A DNA stretch of 64,000 nucleotides from Thermoplasmata archaeon (GTDB lineage Archaea; Thermoplasmatota; Thermoplasmata; Lutacidiplasmatales; UBA184): contig JAKBSJ010000005.1 of the NCBI GenBank assembly GCA_021844945.1, positions 1 to 64,000 of the forward strand, written 5' to 3'. Both the position numbers and the translations under genes were made by a program. Positions 54,412 through 63,475 of this stretch are shown here, in pieces. Each line of letters opens with the position of its first letter. Positions within the stretch are counted from its first letter, which is position 1. The notes beneath the pieces are model-generated. The model searched no databases, was not told the DNA's origin, and saw nothing but the letters and a program-made list of their open reading frames with translations.

Positions 54412-55693
54412 GCTAAAGGAGCGGGACGGCGACACCGTCCGCATCGCCGGTTTCCTCGAGGAATACCGCGCGCTCGGCGGCGTCGCGTTCGCGGTCGTCC
54501 GCGACCGCAGTGGCGGGACGCAGGTCACCCTGAAGAAGGGGGTCACCGACCCCACGTTGTTCGCGTTGCTCGCCGAGCTCCCGCGAGAGTCCGTGATCGA
54601 CGTCACGGGCACGGTACGTCGGTCGGAGAAATCGAACCGAGGCGTCGAGCTGCTCCCCGCGCGGATCGAGGTGTTGGCCCGCGCCGGAGTCCCGCTACCG
54701 CTCGGGGTGGTCGACCGGGTCTCGGCCGATCTCGATACGCGGCTCAACCACCGCGTGCTCGACCTGCGCAAACCCGAGGTGCGCGCGATCTTCGAGGTCC
54801 GGTCCGCCGTGCTCGCCGGGTTCCGGGAAGCGTTCCTGGAGCGAGGGTTCCTTGAGATCGAAACGCCGAAGCTCTTGCGCGCAGGCGCGGAGGGCGGCGC
54901 GACCCTCTTCGCGGTCGACTACTTCGGGGGCCCGGCGTACCTTGCTCAGAGCCCCCAGCTCTACAAACAGATGCTGATCGGCGCCGGTTTCGAACGCGTC
55001 TTCGAGATCGCTCCGGCCTTCCGCGCCGAGCCCTCCGACACGGTCCGTCACTTGACCGAGTTCGGCAGCCTCGACGCCGAGATGGGGTACATCGATGACG
55101 TGGAGGATGTCCGCCGGATGCTCGAGGAAGTCCTGGCGGCAGCGATCCGAGCTGCCCGTCGCCGCCTCGCCGACACGGGGAACCCGCACGTCGATCGACT
55201 TCCCGAGGTCCGTACTCCGTTCCCCCGCATCCCGTTCTCGACCGCGGAGGAGTGGCTGGGGCGCGCCGGGGCCGGGCTCGACTTCGGCACCGAGGACGAG
55301 AAGGTGATCGGGGAGCGTGCGCTTCAGGAGCACGGGAACCCGTTCTACTATCTCACGGACTTCCCGACGTCGGTCAAGGAGCGGACGTTCTATGCCCAGC
55401 GCCAAGACGCCGACCCATCGAGGACCTGGTATTTCGACCTCGACTATCGAGGGGTGGAGATCGTCAGCGGAGGCGCCCGCGAGCACCGACTGGAGCGGGT
55501 CATCGCGAACATGAGGTCCGCCGGGCTCGATCCGGCGTCGTTCGAAGGGTACCTGGAAGCCTTCCGCTACGGGATGCCCCCGCACGGCGGCTGGGGTCTC
55601 GGCGTCGATCGCTTGGTCATGGTCCTCCTCGGTCTCGGGAACGTCCGGGAGGCGCGCTTATTCCCGCGCGACCGCTACCGACTGGACCCGTAG
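54383..55693 (+). CDS. aspS: Archaeal-type aspartyl-tRNA synthetase with probable CTG start
   Basis: A 436-residue class IIb synthetase. The anticodon-binding OB domain is residues 1 to about 105 ('DTVRIAGFLEEYRALGG'). Catalytic motifs follow: 'FLEIETPKLL', 'LAQSPQLYKQMLIG', 'FEIAPAFRAEPSDTVRHLTEF' (motif 2 region, in two parts) and 'GWGLGVDRLVM' (motif 3). No ATG, GTG or TTG exists in frame before the OB domain; a TTG at 54557 would delete much of it. CTG at 54383 gives the family length, with AAGGAGG ten bases upstream. It overlaps the pyrG end by 29 bases. mcm follows 11 bases later. Confidence 0.9.
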   Translation: MPLARRLSRELKERDGDTVRIAGFLEEYRALGGVAFAVVRDRSGGTQVTLKKGVTDPTLFALLAELPRESVIDVTGTVRRSEKSNRGVELLPARIEVLARAGVPLPLGVVDRVSADLDTRLNHRVLDLRKPEVRAIFEVRSAVLAGFREAFLERGFLEIETPKLLRAGAEGGATLFAVDYFGGPAYLAQSPQLYKQMLIGAGFERVFEIAPAFRAEPSDTVRHLTEFGSLDAEMGYIDDVEDVRRMLEEVLAAAIRAARRRLADTGNPHVDRLPEVRTPFPRIPFSTAEEWLGRAGAGLDFGTEDEKVIGERALQEHGNPFYYLTDFPTSVKERTFYAQRQDADPSRTWYFDLDYRGVEIVSGGAREHRLERVIANMRSAGLDPASFEGYLEAFRYGMPPHGGWGLGVDRLVMVLLGLGNVREARLFPRDRYRLDP

Positions 55694-55704
55694 GAGGTTG
55701 GACG

Positions 55705-57828
55705 ATGGTCGCGGCCAAAAGGACTCTGCCCGCTCCGCCCGAAATCTCGGGCCGATGGGCCGCGGTCTTCGAGGAGGCGGGGGCACGCCCGGCAATCCTG
55801 CTCCTGGCGGACCGGATGCCCGAGGAACGGAGCCTCGAGTTGCCGTTCGCGACCCTCGAGGCGATCGACACGACGCTGGCGGACCTTCTGCTCGAGCGGG
55901 CCGAGGAGGTGCTCAGCGCGGGGATGCGGGCGATGCGCGACACCCTCCCGGTCGCAGGGCTCGAGGCCGAAGGGCTGCGACTGCGCATCACGGGCCTGCC
56001 CACGGTCGCCCGTCGGCCGATCCGCGAGATCCGGGAATCCGACCTCGGGAGGTTCCTCGCGGTCGAGGGCCTCGTCCGCAAGGTCAGCGAGGTGCGCCCC
56101 CAGATCCGCGATGCGGTCTTCCAGTGCGTTCTGTGCCGGACCGAGTTCCACGAGCCCCAGGATGACGCATCGCTCGTCTTTCGCGAACCGCTCGAGTGTC
56201 CGGAGAGCCAGGGAGGATGCGGAAAGCCCGCCGGCCGCACCCGGTTCCGCCTGCTCCCCGAGAAGTCCAGCTACGTCGATTCCCAAAGGATCGAGGTGCA
56301 GGAAAGCCCCGAATCGCTCCATCGCGGCGCTCATCCTCAAGGGCTAACCGTCCTGCTCACGGAGGACCTCGCGGGCAAGGTGATTCCGGGGAACCGGGTC
56401 GTTGCGAACGGCGTCCTGCGCAGTTTCCAGCGGGCCTCCGCGGGCCGCGCCGGGCCGGTCCGCAGCACGACCTTCGATCTGATGCTCCTCGGGAACTCCC
56501 TGGAATCGAAGGCGGTCTCGCTCGAGGAGGTCGAGCTCACCGATGAGGAGGAACGTCTCGTCCGCCAGTTCGAAGGGGATCCGACCGCCGTCGACAAGAT
56601 CGTTCTCTCCCTCGCGCCCACGATCAAGCAGATGGACCAGGAGAAGGAGGCCATCGCGCTCCAGCTCTTCGGCGGTGTCGAGAAGCGGCATCCGGACGGG
56701 GTGCGGACGCGCGGGGACATCCATGTCCTTTTGATCGGGGACCCCGGCACGGCGAAGAGCCAGCTCCTGCGCTACGTCGCCGAGGTCGCGCTGCACGGCA
56801 TCTACACGAGCGGCAAGGGGGCGACGGCCGCCGGTCTCACGGCCGCGGCGGTGAAGGACGATTTCGCCGGCGGGCGCTGGGTCCTCGAGGCCGGAATGCT
56901 GGTCCTGGCCGACGGGGGCATGGCGATCGTCGACGAACTCGACAAGATGACCGCCGAGGACCGCTCGGCGATGCACGAGGCGCTCGAGCAGCAGACGGTT
57001 TCGATCGCCAAGGCGGGGATCACCGCGACGCTCAACGCCCGATGCGCGGTCCTGGCCGCGGCGAACCCAAAGCTCGGGCGCTTCAACCCCGACAAGTCGT
57101 TCGCCGAGCAGCTCGACCTGCCACCGACACTGTTGTCGCGCTTTGACGTCATCTTCTCGATCCAGGACCGGCCGGAACCCGAGCGCGATCGACTGCTCGC
57201 GAACCAGATCCTAACATCGCACCAGGAAGGCGTGCCCGGGGGTTCGGATCCGGGAGTCACCGGTCGGGCCGCCCGATCGGCGCCGTTCGCTCCCGAGTTC
57301 CTGAAGAAGTACATCGCCTACGCGCGCCAGCGCGTCACCCCCCAGCTCTCGGACGAAGCGCTGAAGGTGCTCGAGGACTTCTACGTTCGGGTCCGCCGGC
57401 AGGGGGAAGGTCCCGGGGCTCCCGTCCCGATCACCGCCCGCCAGCTGGAAGCGCTCATCCGCCTCTCGGAGGCCGCCGCCCGCGCCCGACTCTCCCAGAC
57501 CGTGGGCATCGAAGACGCCCAGCGCGCGATCCGCGTCGTGGAGAACTTCATGTCCCGGGTCTCGAAGGACGAGTCGGGCCGGCTCGACGTTGACCTCGTG
57601 ATGACCGGGCACAGCGCGAGCCAGCGCGAGCGGCTCGAGACGCTCCTGACGATCATGCGCACGCTCATGGAGCGGCCCCAAGGATCGTTCACGCTCGCCG
57701 AAGTCCAGGAGGAGGCGAAGAAGTCGGGCATCGACGCGCAGCGTACGGAAGCGCTCTTCTTCGTACTGCGGAACCAGGGCGAGATCATGGAGCCGCAGCC
57801 CGACGTCTGGCAGCTCGTCCGGTTCTGA
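55705..57828 (+). CDS. mcm: MCM replicative helicase
   Basis: A 707-residue hexameric helicase. The N-terminal region has an OB fold with zinc ribbon 'CVLCRTEF' and 'CPESQGGCG' (about residues 141-175). The AAA core has Walker A 'IGDPGTAKSQLLRYVA' (about 345), Walker B 'GMAIVDELDKM' (about 405), and arginine finger 'LLSRFDVIF' (about 477). A winged-helix domain ends the protein ('GSFTLAEVQEEAKKSG'). ATG at 55705 follows aspS closely with GGAGG before it. MCM unwinds DNA at replication forks with GINS and Cdc45/RecJ, not present here. Confidence 0.97.
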   Translation: MVAAKRTLPAPPEISGRWAAVFEEAGARPAILLLADRMPEERSLELPFATLEAIDTTLADLLLERAEEVLSAGMRAMRDTLPVAGLEAEGLRLRITGLPTVARRPIREIRESDLGRFLAVEGLVRKVSEVRPQIRDAVFQCVLCRTEFHEPQDDASLVFREPLECPESQGGCGKPAGRTRFRLLPEKSSYVDSQRIEVQESPESLHRGAHPQGLTVLLTEDLAGKVIPGNRVVANGVLRSFQRASAGRAGPVRSTTFDLMLLGNSLESKAVSLEEVELTDEEERLVRQFEGDPTAVDKIVLSLAPTIKQMDQEKEAIALQLFGGVEKRHPDGVRTRGDIHVLLIGDPGTAKSQLLRYVAEVALHGIYTSGKGATAAGLTAAAVKDDFAGGRWVLEAGMLVLADGGMAIVDELDKMTAEDRSAMHEALEQQTVSIAKAGITATLNARCAVLAAANPKLGRFNPDKSFAEQLDLPPTLLSRFDVIFSIQDRPEPERDRLLANQILTSHQEGVPGGSDPGVTGRAARSAPFAPEFLKKYIAYARQRVTPQLSDEALKVLEDFYVRVRRQGEGPGAPVPITARQLEALIRLSEAAARARLSQTVGIEDAQRAIRVVENFMSRVSKDESGRLDVDLVMTGHSASQRERLETLLTIMRTLMERPQGSFTLAEVQEEAKKSGIDAQRTEALFFVLRNQGEIMEPQPDVWQLVRF

Positions 57829-57857
57829 GTGCGCGGTCCCCGGTTGGGGGGCTCGGC

Positions 57858-57865
57858 GATATATG
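57858..57865 (+). promoter_or_regulatory. TATA box of the DUF424 gene
   Basis: The sequence gatatatg is centred 29 bases before ATG 57891, a spacing that predicts a leaderless or nearly leaderless transcript for DUF424 and the NMD3-like gene. Confidence 0.55.
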
Positions 57866-57890
57866 CGGGCCCTGAGGTCTCCTTCGGGTC

Positions 57891-58214
57891 ATGGCCGAGA
57901 CGCAGGGCGCGATCGTGATGCGGATCCACCGGATCCGCGCGGAGTTCGTCGTCGCCGCGTGCGACGCCGAGCTGATCGGCCAGGAAGTTCCGGTCGGCTC
58001 GAAGGGTCGAACGGTGCGTATCAGCGAGCAGTTCTACGGAGAGCGGAAGGTCTCGCCCGAGGAGTTCCTGTGGGCCCTCGCTCGCGCGACGACCGCGAAC
58101 CTTCTCGGGAGCCGCGTGACGCGCCTCGCGCGCGAGGCCGGCTACGTCGACGACGGTTGCACCGGCACGCTCGGGGGCATCCCGCATGCCGAGATCTTCT
58201 CGATGAGCGCGTAA
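57891..58214 (+). CDS. DUF424 family archaeal protein
   Basis: A 107-residue protein matching the archaeal DUF424 pattern: 'FVVAACDAELIGQEVPVG', 'SEQFYGERKVSPEEF', 'ALARATTANLLGSRVTRLA' and 'GGIPHAEIF'. This family commonly sits with translation factors and NMD3 in archaea, and here NMD3 follows after nine bases. Its biochemical role is unknown; a link to translation or rRNA is inferred from that neighbourhood. An alternative start is ATG at 57918. Confidence 0.85.
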   Translation: MAETQGAIVMRIHRIRAEFVVAACDAELIGQEVPVGSKGRTVRISEQFYGERKVSPEEFLWALARATTANLLGSRVTRLAREAGYVDDGCTGTLGGIPHAEIFSMSA

Positions 58215-58223
58215 CGGGGGCCG

Positions 58224-58961
58224 ATGCCAACGAACGGGGAGTTCTGCGTTCTCTGCGGTCGCACCGGCCGCGTCCTGACCGACGGGGTTTGCGCCGAGTG
58301 CGCCGCCGAGCATACGACGCTACTCACTCCCCCCGGCCGGGGGATCGTTACCGTCTGCCCCACCTGCGGCGCCCGCCGGATCGGGTCCCACTGGGATCGC
58401 GCGGGCGCGAGCCGGCTCCTAACCGCGGAGGACCTGACTCCGTTGCTCGTCCCCCACCCCGAGGTCGCGGTACGGTCGGTCCGCTGGGAGGAGACTCAGC
58501 GCAGCGGCCTCCTCCACCAGTTCCGCGGCACCGCGCGGCTGCGGTTCCGCGGTTTCGAGCGGGACCAAGAGGTTGCCCTGACGGTGAAGGTCGAGCATCG
58601 GACCTGTCCGGCGTGCTCGCGCAAGAGCGGCCACTACTACACCGCAATCCTCCAACTGCGCGGTCCCGAAGGGGGCCGCCGCAGCAAGGCGACGGCCCTG
58701 CGCGCGCGTCTCGAGCGGCAGTGGGAGGAACTGATGACCGAATCCCGTGCGGACTGGCGGGAGGCGATCAGCTGGCGGGAGGCGCTCCCGGAGGGCTGGG
58801 ACTACTACGCCGTCGACACGCTCGCCGCCCGCTCGATCGCCCGGCTCGCGAAGCAGCGGCTCGGGGCGAGCGTGAAGGAATCCGCGACGCTCGTCGGTCG
58901 CAAGGACGGCACGGATGTCTACCGCGTCACGTTCTGCGTCCGCCTCCCTGCGACCACCTGA
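58224..58961 (+). CDS. NMD3-family protein
   Basis: A 245-residue protein resembling the N-terminal half of eukaryotic NMD3, which binds the 60S subunit. Zinc-ribbon cysteines are in 'FCVLCGRTGRVLTDGVCAEC' and 'VCPTCGARRIG', and a later pair occurs in 'CPACSRKSGHYYTAILQLRG', the strongest NMD3 block (about residue 132). 'WDYYAVDTLAARSIARLAKQR' matches the archaeal NMD3 end. In archaea it may monitor large-subunit assembly. Nine bases separate it from DUF424. Confidence 0.88.
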   Translation: MPTNGEFCVLCGRTGRVLTDGVCAECAAEHTTLLTPPGRGIVTVCPTCGARRIGSHWDRAGASRLLTAEDLTPLLVPHPEVAVRSVRWEETQRSGLLHQFRGTARLRFRGFERDQEVALTVKVEHRTCPACSRKSGHYYTAILQLRGPEGGRRSKATALRARLERQWEELMTESRADWREAISWREALPEGWDYYAVDTLAARSIARLAKQRLGASVKESATLVGRKDGTDVYRVTFCVRLPATT

Positions 58962-59024
58962 GGGAGCTCGTGCCGCGAGCGCGGGGGATATGTACCCGCG
59001 AAGCTCGCGAAAATCGGCCCTACG

Positions 59025-59306
59025 ATGCCGGTCGACATCGACGAAGCGGACGCACAGACGGCGAAGCTGGGCGGCTTGGGCATCTATTTCGTGCTCTCGG
59101 CCGTGACCGGCGAGGGGCTCGAGGTCAGCGTGTACGACGGAAGCCCGGCGGACCTCGCCGAGCTGCGCTCCTCCTTGGAGGAGTCTCTCGGCAAGAAGCA
59201 GCAGATCGTGCTGCTCCGGGGAGAGGCCCCCGAGGCGATGAACGTTCGGTGGTCCGTTCTCGACCCCCGCAAGACCCTGGCCAACCTTCCGGCGCGTGGT
59301 CCCTAG
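59025..59306 (+). CDS. Small acidic protein of unknown function
   Basis: A 93-residue protein with alternating strands and helices: 'GIYFVLSAVTGEGLEVSVYD', 'DLAELRSSLEESLGKKQQIV' and 'AMNVRWSVLDPRKTLANLP'. It has no transmembrane segment and no known motif. It starts at ATG 59025, with AT-rich ggatatgta 37 bases upstream, so it may be transcribed separately from the NMD3-like gene. The composition is protein-like, so I regard it as a real gene. Confidence 0.62.
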   Translation: MPVDIDEADAQTAKLGGLGIYFVLSAVTGEGLEVSVYDGSPADLAELRSSLEESLGKKQQIVLLRGEAPEAMNVRWSVLDPRKTLANLPARGP

Positions 59307-59913
59307 TGCCCTAGAGTCGCGGTCTCCCTCCGGGCGCTGCGGGGCGCGCCGAGGCCCGCCCGACGGACCGTCCCCCGGAGCATCCAGCGCAACCGCCACA
59401 GCCCGCGTCGCTGCCCGATGTCCCGAAGTTCATACGACCGACCGGGGCGGCGAGCCTCCGCATGGAGAGCGGTCGCATCGTTGGCGGCCAGTCTCGAGGG
59501 ATTTTTCCGCGCTCCTTCCCCGCGCGGCAGGACGTAGGACGTACGGGGAACGCCCGTGGTTTCCGCGAGCTCTGCGGGACCTCGCAAGAGCCTCGCCGGC
59601 GGAACGCGAAGCTACGATGCCGCCCGGGACCGGCGGACGGGGGCGCGCGGAGACAACTCCCGCGTCGCGATCGCACGGCGTCGGATCGCTTCGATTCCCA
59701 TGGTCCGCGTCTTTGCGGAGAACCTCCTCGAGTCCATCGGGTCCCCGGGCCCGCGCGGTGAGCTCGGAGCAGCGGGCCCCAAACGAGGCCCACGAGTCCG
59801 CACGGACAGAGCTGCGAAACGGACGGCGCGGAACGGTCGATGCCGGTTCAACTCCGGCAGTGGAACAATATCCTTAAGAGTCGAGTATCGCTCGAACCCT
59901 CCGGTACGGGGCG
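59307..59913. other. 607-base region without a supported protein gene
   Basis: Open frames on both strands have random-looking, Arg-rich translations. One striking element is a perfect T-arm-like hairpin at 59841-59859 (TGCCGG-TTCAACT-CCGGCA), but no acceptor or anticodon arm fits around it. An AT-rich box aatatcctta (59867-59876) is probably the sepF promoter. Confidence 0.45.
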
Positions 59914-60288
59914 ATGGCGAAGGGCGGGATCTTGCGACGTCACCATGGCGCGGACACACTCGAAGAAGGAACGTTCCTCGACCTCGGAGCGTTGTCCTTC
60001 GAGGACGCGGATTCCGCGCTCGGAGCGAAGGGCAATATCCGCATGGCGGAGGTTCTTCGTTTGGACGATGTCCATACCTACTCCAAGCTGACGTACCAGG
60101 GTGACATCGTCATACTGGACTACACCTCGATCTCCAACGATGCGACCGCAGTGAAGCGGATGAGCACGGACCTACGGAACATCACGCGGGACACCGGCGG
60201 CGACGTCGCCGGGATCGCGAAGGACCTCCTGTGCATCACTCCCGCCGGGATCCGCATCGATCGCCAGAAGCTGCGCCCGACGCTGTAG
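59914..60288 (+). CDS. sepF: SepF-like cell division protein
   Basis: A 124-residue protein. The C-terminal SepF core is 'GDIVILDYTSISNDATAVKR' followed by 'MSTDLRNITRDTGGDVAGIAKDL' in two blocks and 'CITPAGIRIDRQKLRP'. SepF dimers tether FtsZ to the membrane in many archaea. The N-terminal membrane-binding helix is not obvious, because the first 40 residues are polar, with 'LEEGTFLDLGALSFEDADS'. It precedes the aminopeptidase gene by 16 bases. ftsZ is not in this window. Confidence 0.9.
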   Translation: MAKGGILRRHHGADTLEEGTFLDLGALSFEDADSALGAKGNIRMAEVLRLDDVHTYSKLTYQGDIVILDYTSISNDATAVKRMSTDLRNITRDTGGDVAGIAKDLLCITPAGIRIDRQKLRPTL

Positions 60289-60304
60289 GGGACCGGGGCC
60301 CGCC

Positions 60305-61843
60305 GTGCGGCTCTCCCTGTCCTCCGAGAGCCCGGCCACCGTCGCGGCCGATGCCGGGGTCTCCGGGGTCTGGGAGGCGGTGGCCGCAGACACTCCATTT
60401 CCTCGCGCGCTGGCGGAGCTCGATCGTGCGAGCGGCGGTGCGATCTCCGGAGCTTGGAAGAGCGGCGAGCTGAAGGGTAAGCGGAAGGAGATCGCCGTCT
60501 TCCATCGCACCTCCGGCGGCCCTCGGATCGTTCTGGTAGGGCTCGGCCCCCGGAACACTCACGATGCCGAAGGAGTTCGGCGGGCCGCGGCGGAAGCGAT
60601 CCGTTCCCTCGCGGGGCGAGGTGTGACGACTGCCGCATACGATGCGCGATCGTTCGTGGCCGGCCGGGTCGACCTGGCTTCCGCGGTGCGATCGATCGTC
60701 GACGGAGCGGTGCTCGGCAGCTACCGGTTCACGAAGTTCAAGTCGAAGTTCCCGGACACCCCGGTCGCCGCGAGCGTGATCGTCGTCGGACCCAAACCGC
60801 CGAAGGCGGTCACCGCCGCGTTCGCCGAGGAGGAGACGCTCACGGGGGTCGTCACGTGGACCCGAGACGTCGCGAACCTGCCGCCGAACGAGGCGACTCC
60901 CGCGCGCCTCGCCGAGATCGCGCTGGAGCTCGGGAAGAGCCATGAGCTCAAGGTCACCGTGCTCGACGAGAAGCAGCTCGAGAAGCTCGGATGCGGGGGC
61001 CTTCTCGCGGTCGGTAGCGGTTCGTCGCACCCACCTCGCCTGATCGCGCTCGAGTACCCCGGCCAAGGCGCGAACGCGCCTACGATCGCGGTCGTGGGGA
61101 AGGGGATCACCTTCGACTCCGGCGGCATCTCGATCAAGCCGGCACCGAGCATGTCCTACATGAAGTTCGACAAGAGCGGCGCGGTCGCCGTCCTGGGCAT
61201 CCTCCGCGCGGCCCGGGCCCTTCGGGTTCGCCCCCGGGTCGTCGGTATCATGGCGTGCGCGGAGAACCTGCCGAGCGGCTCGTCGTACCGCCCGGGGGAC
61301 GTTGTGCGGACCTACAGCGGTAAGACCATCGAAGTGCTGAACACCGACGCCGAGGGGAGGGTCGTGCTCTCGGACGCGCTCGCCTACGCCGTGAAGAACT
61401 ACGACCCGGCGGCGATGATCGATCTCGCCACCCTTACGGGGGCCCAGACCGTGGCCCTCGGCGACACCATCGCCGGCCTCGTGACGAAGGATGACGGCCT
61501 CGCCGAGCGGCTGCGGCGCGCCAGCGCGGCCACCGGCGAGGCGATCTGGAGGATGCCGCTCACGGATTACCACCGCGAACTAGTGCGCGCGGCGGATTTC
61601 GGCGACGTGCGCAACTCGGTCGAGATTCCGCTCGCGGGTATGCTGACGGCCGCCGCCTTCCTCGAGACCTTCGTGGACGATCGCCCCTGGGCGCACCTCG
61701 ACATCGCGGGTCCGGCCTACACCACGCCGACGACGCGCAAGTACCAGCCGGCGTATCTGAACGTCGGAGCGGTCGGGTTCGGCGTGCGCCTTCTCTCGCG
61801 ATTCCTGCTCGACTACGTTCCGGGAAAGGGACGCCGGCGATAG
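60305..61843 (+). CDS. pepA: Leucyl aminopeptidase (M17 family)
   Basis: A 512-residue cytosolic di-zinc aminopeptidase. The N-terminal macro-like domain covers residues 1 to about 170. The catalytic domain has 'DVANLPPNEATPARLAE', the metal Lys/Asp in 'VVGKGITFDSGGISIKP' (about residue 264), 'MKFDKSGAVAVLG', and the signature 'NTDAEGRVVLSDAL' (about residue 345). It hydrolyses peptides released by proteases such as the PAN-proteasome. GTG at 60305 is the start, and the length is typical. Confidence 0.95.
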   Translation: MRLSLSSESPATVAADAGVSGVWEAVAADTPFPRALAELDRASGGAISGAWKSGELKGKRKEIAVFHRTSGGPRIVLVGLGPRNTHDAEGVRRAAAEAIRSLAGRGVTTAAYDARSFVAGRVDLASAVRSIVDGAVLGSYRFTKFKSKFPDTPVAASVIVVGPKPPKAVTAAFAEEETLTGVVTWTRDVANLPPNEATPARLAEIALELGKSHELKVTVLDEKQLEKLGCGGLLAVGSGSSHPPRLIALEYPGQGANAPTIAVVGKGITFDSGGISIKPAPSMSYMKFDKSGAVAVLGILRAARALRVRPRVVGIMACAENLPSGSSYRPGDVVRTYSGKTIEVLNTDAEGRVVLSDALAYAVKNYDPAAMIDLATLTGAQTVALGDTIAGLVTKDDGLAERLRRASAATGEAIWRMPLTDYHRELVRAADFGDVRNSVEIPLAGMLTAAAFLETFVDDRPWAHLDIAGPAYTTPTTRKYQPAYLNVGAVGFGVRLLSRFLLDYVPGKGRRR

Positions 61844-61868
61844 ACGCGGCCCCTCGCACGCCGGCCCC

Positions 61869-63317
61869 TCACGCGCCCACGATCTGAACGCTCTCGCCTC
61901 CGTGCCGGGTGGCGCGGGGTCGGACCTCGCAGAACAACGGCGTGTGGTATCCGCCCCCGGTCACGAGCGCCGTTCCGACCGGGAGGGACTGGATCATCTC
62001 GGTCATCCCCGGCGTCAGTCCTTCGATCGACTGGGCGATCGCGCGCAGGTCGAGCGGGTTCGTCACCTGGAGGATCAGCTGCGTGTTGCACTGCGAAAGG
62101 ACGCTCTTGTCGATGCGGGCCGCGCGTTGGGTGACGACACACAGGCCGAGGCCGAACTTGCGTCCTTCGCTCGCGATGTTCTTGAGGATCCGCGAGCACG
62201 TCGCCTGTCCCTGCTGGGGGGCGAAATTGTGCGCCTCCTCGATGACCAGGAAGAGCGGCGGGATCTTCCCCTTCTTGCGGTTGTCGAAGAGCGTGGAGGA
62301 AATGCGGGCGACGACGAGCTCCTGGATGTCCGGCGCGACGCCGCGCAGGTTGACGAGCGTCGCCCTCCCCTTCTGGACGAGGTCGTTGAGCGAGGTCCCC
62401 TGGGGACCGAGGAGCTTCGTCTGGTCGACGTAGAGGAGCCGCTCGTGGAGGGTGTCGGCGATGGCACCTTCGGTCATCTCCGCGGCCCGCGCCAGGTCCG
62501 CCACGGTGTAGTCCGGATTCGCGGCGCCGACGCGCTCGATGATCTGTTTGAGCGGCGCGAGGAACGTCTTCACGTTCGTGAGCCCCATGAACACGAGGAG
62601 CTCGCGCGGGTCGAGGTGCCGCAAGGAGAACGTCAGAGGCTTCGCGCTCGGGTTGAGCGAAACGTCGGGGGAGTACTCGACGATCTGGTGGGAGAATCCT
62701 TGGGACTCGACCCCGAACTTGGCCTGGGCGGCGCTCCGCTCCGCCGGCGTGCGCAGCGAGCCGTACTCTCCGTGGGGATCGATGATGACGCACGTGACCT
62801 TGTGCCGGAGGAGTTCTTCGATCAGGACCCCCAGGAGGTAGCTCTTCCCGCCCCCGGTCTTGGCGAGCACGCTTACGTGACGCTGGACGAGTTGGTTGAT
62901 ATCGAGCTCGACCCGCAGGTTGTGGTTCCGCAGGAGCCCGACGTACGCCCCGCTGTTCGATCGATGGGTGAGCCCGAGGACGCGGGCGATGAGGGTCTCC
63001 TCCGCTCGGAAGACGTGAGCGCCGGGGCGGAACGGGATGGTGGGGATCTTGACGACGCCTTGCGAGTCCCGGTAGCCGATGATGATCGCGTGGCCCAGGA
63101 GGCTCTCATGGACGTGGGTCTCGTCGGCCGGGGTGAGCGCGCCGGCCTGTTCGAGATCGAGATCGCTCTTGCGCTGGAGGTCGTCCAGCTGGCAGAGGAC
63201 GTACCCGTGGTCCTCATCGGGGACCGACAGGTAGTCCCCCCGCTCAACCGGGCGGCTCAGACTCAGTTGGAAGCGGCCGAGTCCGACGTCGCCGAAGATG
63301 CGTCCGACCTCTTCCAC
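61869..63317 (-). CDS. herA: HerA-family DNA translocase/helicase
   Basis: A 482-residue protein. An N-terminal HAS-barrel (residues 1 to about 110) is followed by the ATPase: Walker A 'VLAKTGGGKSYLLGVLIEEL' (about residue 150), 'CVIIDPHGEYGSL', Walker B 'PLFLVIEEAHNFAP' (about 355), and 'GLCVVTQRAARIDKSVLSQ' as sensor. HerA and the nuclease NurA resect DNA ends with Mre11-Rad50 for recombination. None of these partners is in the window, but the right edge lies only 700 bases away. The N-terminus 'MEEVGRIFGDVG' matches the family. Confidence 0.92.
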   Translation of the reverse strand: MEEVGRIFGDVGLGRFQLSLSRPVERGDYLSVPDEDHGYVLCQLDDLQRKSDLDLEQAGALTPADETHVHESLLGHAIIIGYRDSQGVVKIPTIPFRPGAHVFRAEETLIARVLGLTHRSNSGAYVGLLRNHNLRVELDINQLVQRHVSVLAKTGGGKSYLLGVLIEELLRHKVTCVIIDPHGEYGSLRTPAERSAAQAKFGVESQGFSHQIVEYSPDVSLNPSAKPLTFSLRHLDPRELLVFMGLTNVKTFLAPLKQIIERVGAANPDYTVADLARAAEMTEGAIADTLHERLLYVDQTKLLGPQGTSLNDLVQKGRATLVNLRGVAPDIQELVVARISSTLFDNRKKGKIPPLFLVIEEAHNFAPQQGQATCSRILKNIASEGRKFGLGLCVVTQRAARIDKSVLSQCNTQLILQVTNPLDLRAIAQSIEGLTPGMTEMIQSLPVGTALVTGGGYHTPLFCEVRPRATRHGGESVQIVGA

Positions 63318-63475
63318 ACTCGATTCCGAGCGGGACCGCCGATATTAGGGTAGCGCGGAACTCGCAGTGCCTTTCCCGCCGGTAGCGCGAGTCGTGCCGG
63401 GGCCGAGTTAGCCTTTTATGGCGTCCCACTCTCGAACGCCGACTTCCGTCGCTTTAGGCGCGGAGACAGTGGCCC

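Noticed and set aside
54557-55693. Shorter aspS beginning at TTG 54557
   Set aside because: It would remove most of the OB anticodon-binding domain that is clearly encoded upstream in the same frame.
59303-59793. Minus-strand open frames after the small acidic protein gene
   Set aside because: They are Arg-rich, lack recognisable motifs, and two overlapping frames look equally plausible, so neither is supported.
60236-61573. Long minus-strand frame opposite pepA
   Set aside because: The composition is rich in Arg/His/Asp with no family blocks, and pepA is unambiguous on the plus strand.
61902-63353. Plus-strand frame of similar length opposite herA
   Set aside because: HerA motifs on the minus strand are complete; the plus frame is a mirror of its codons.
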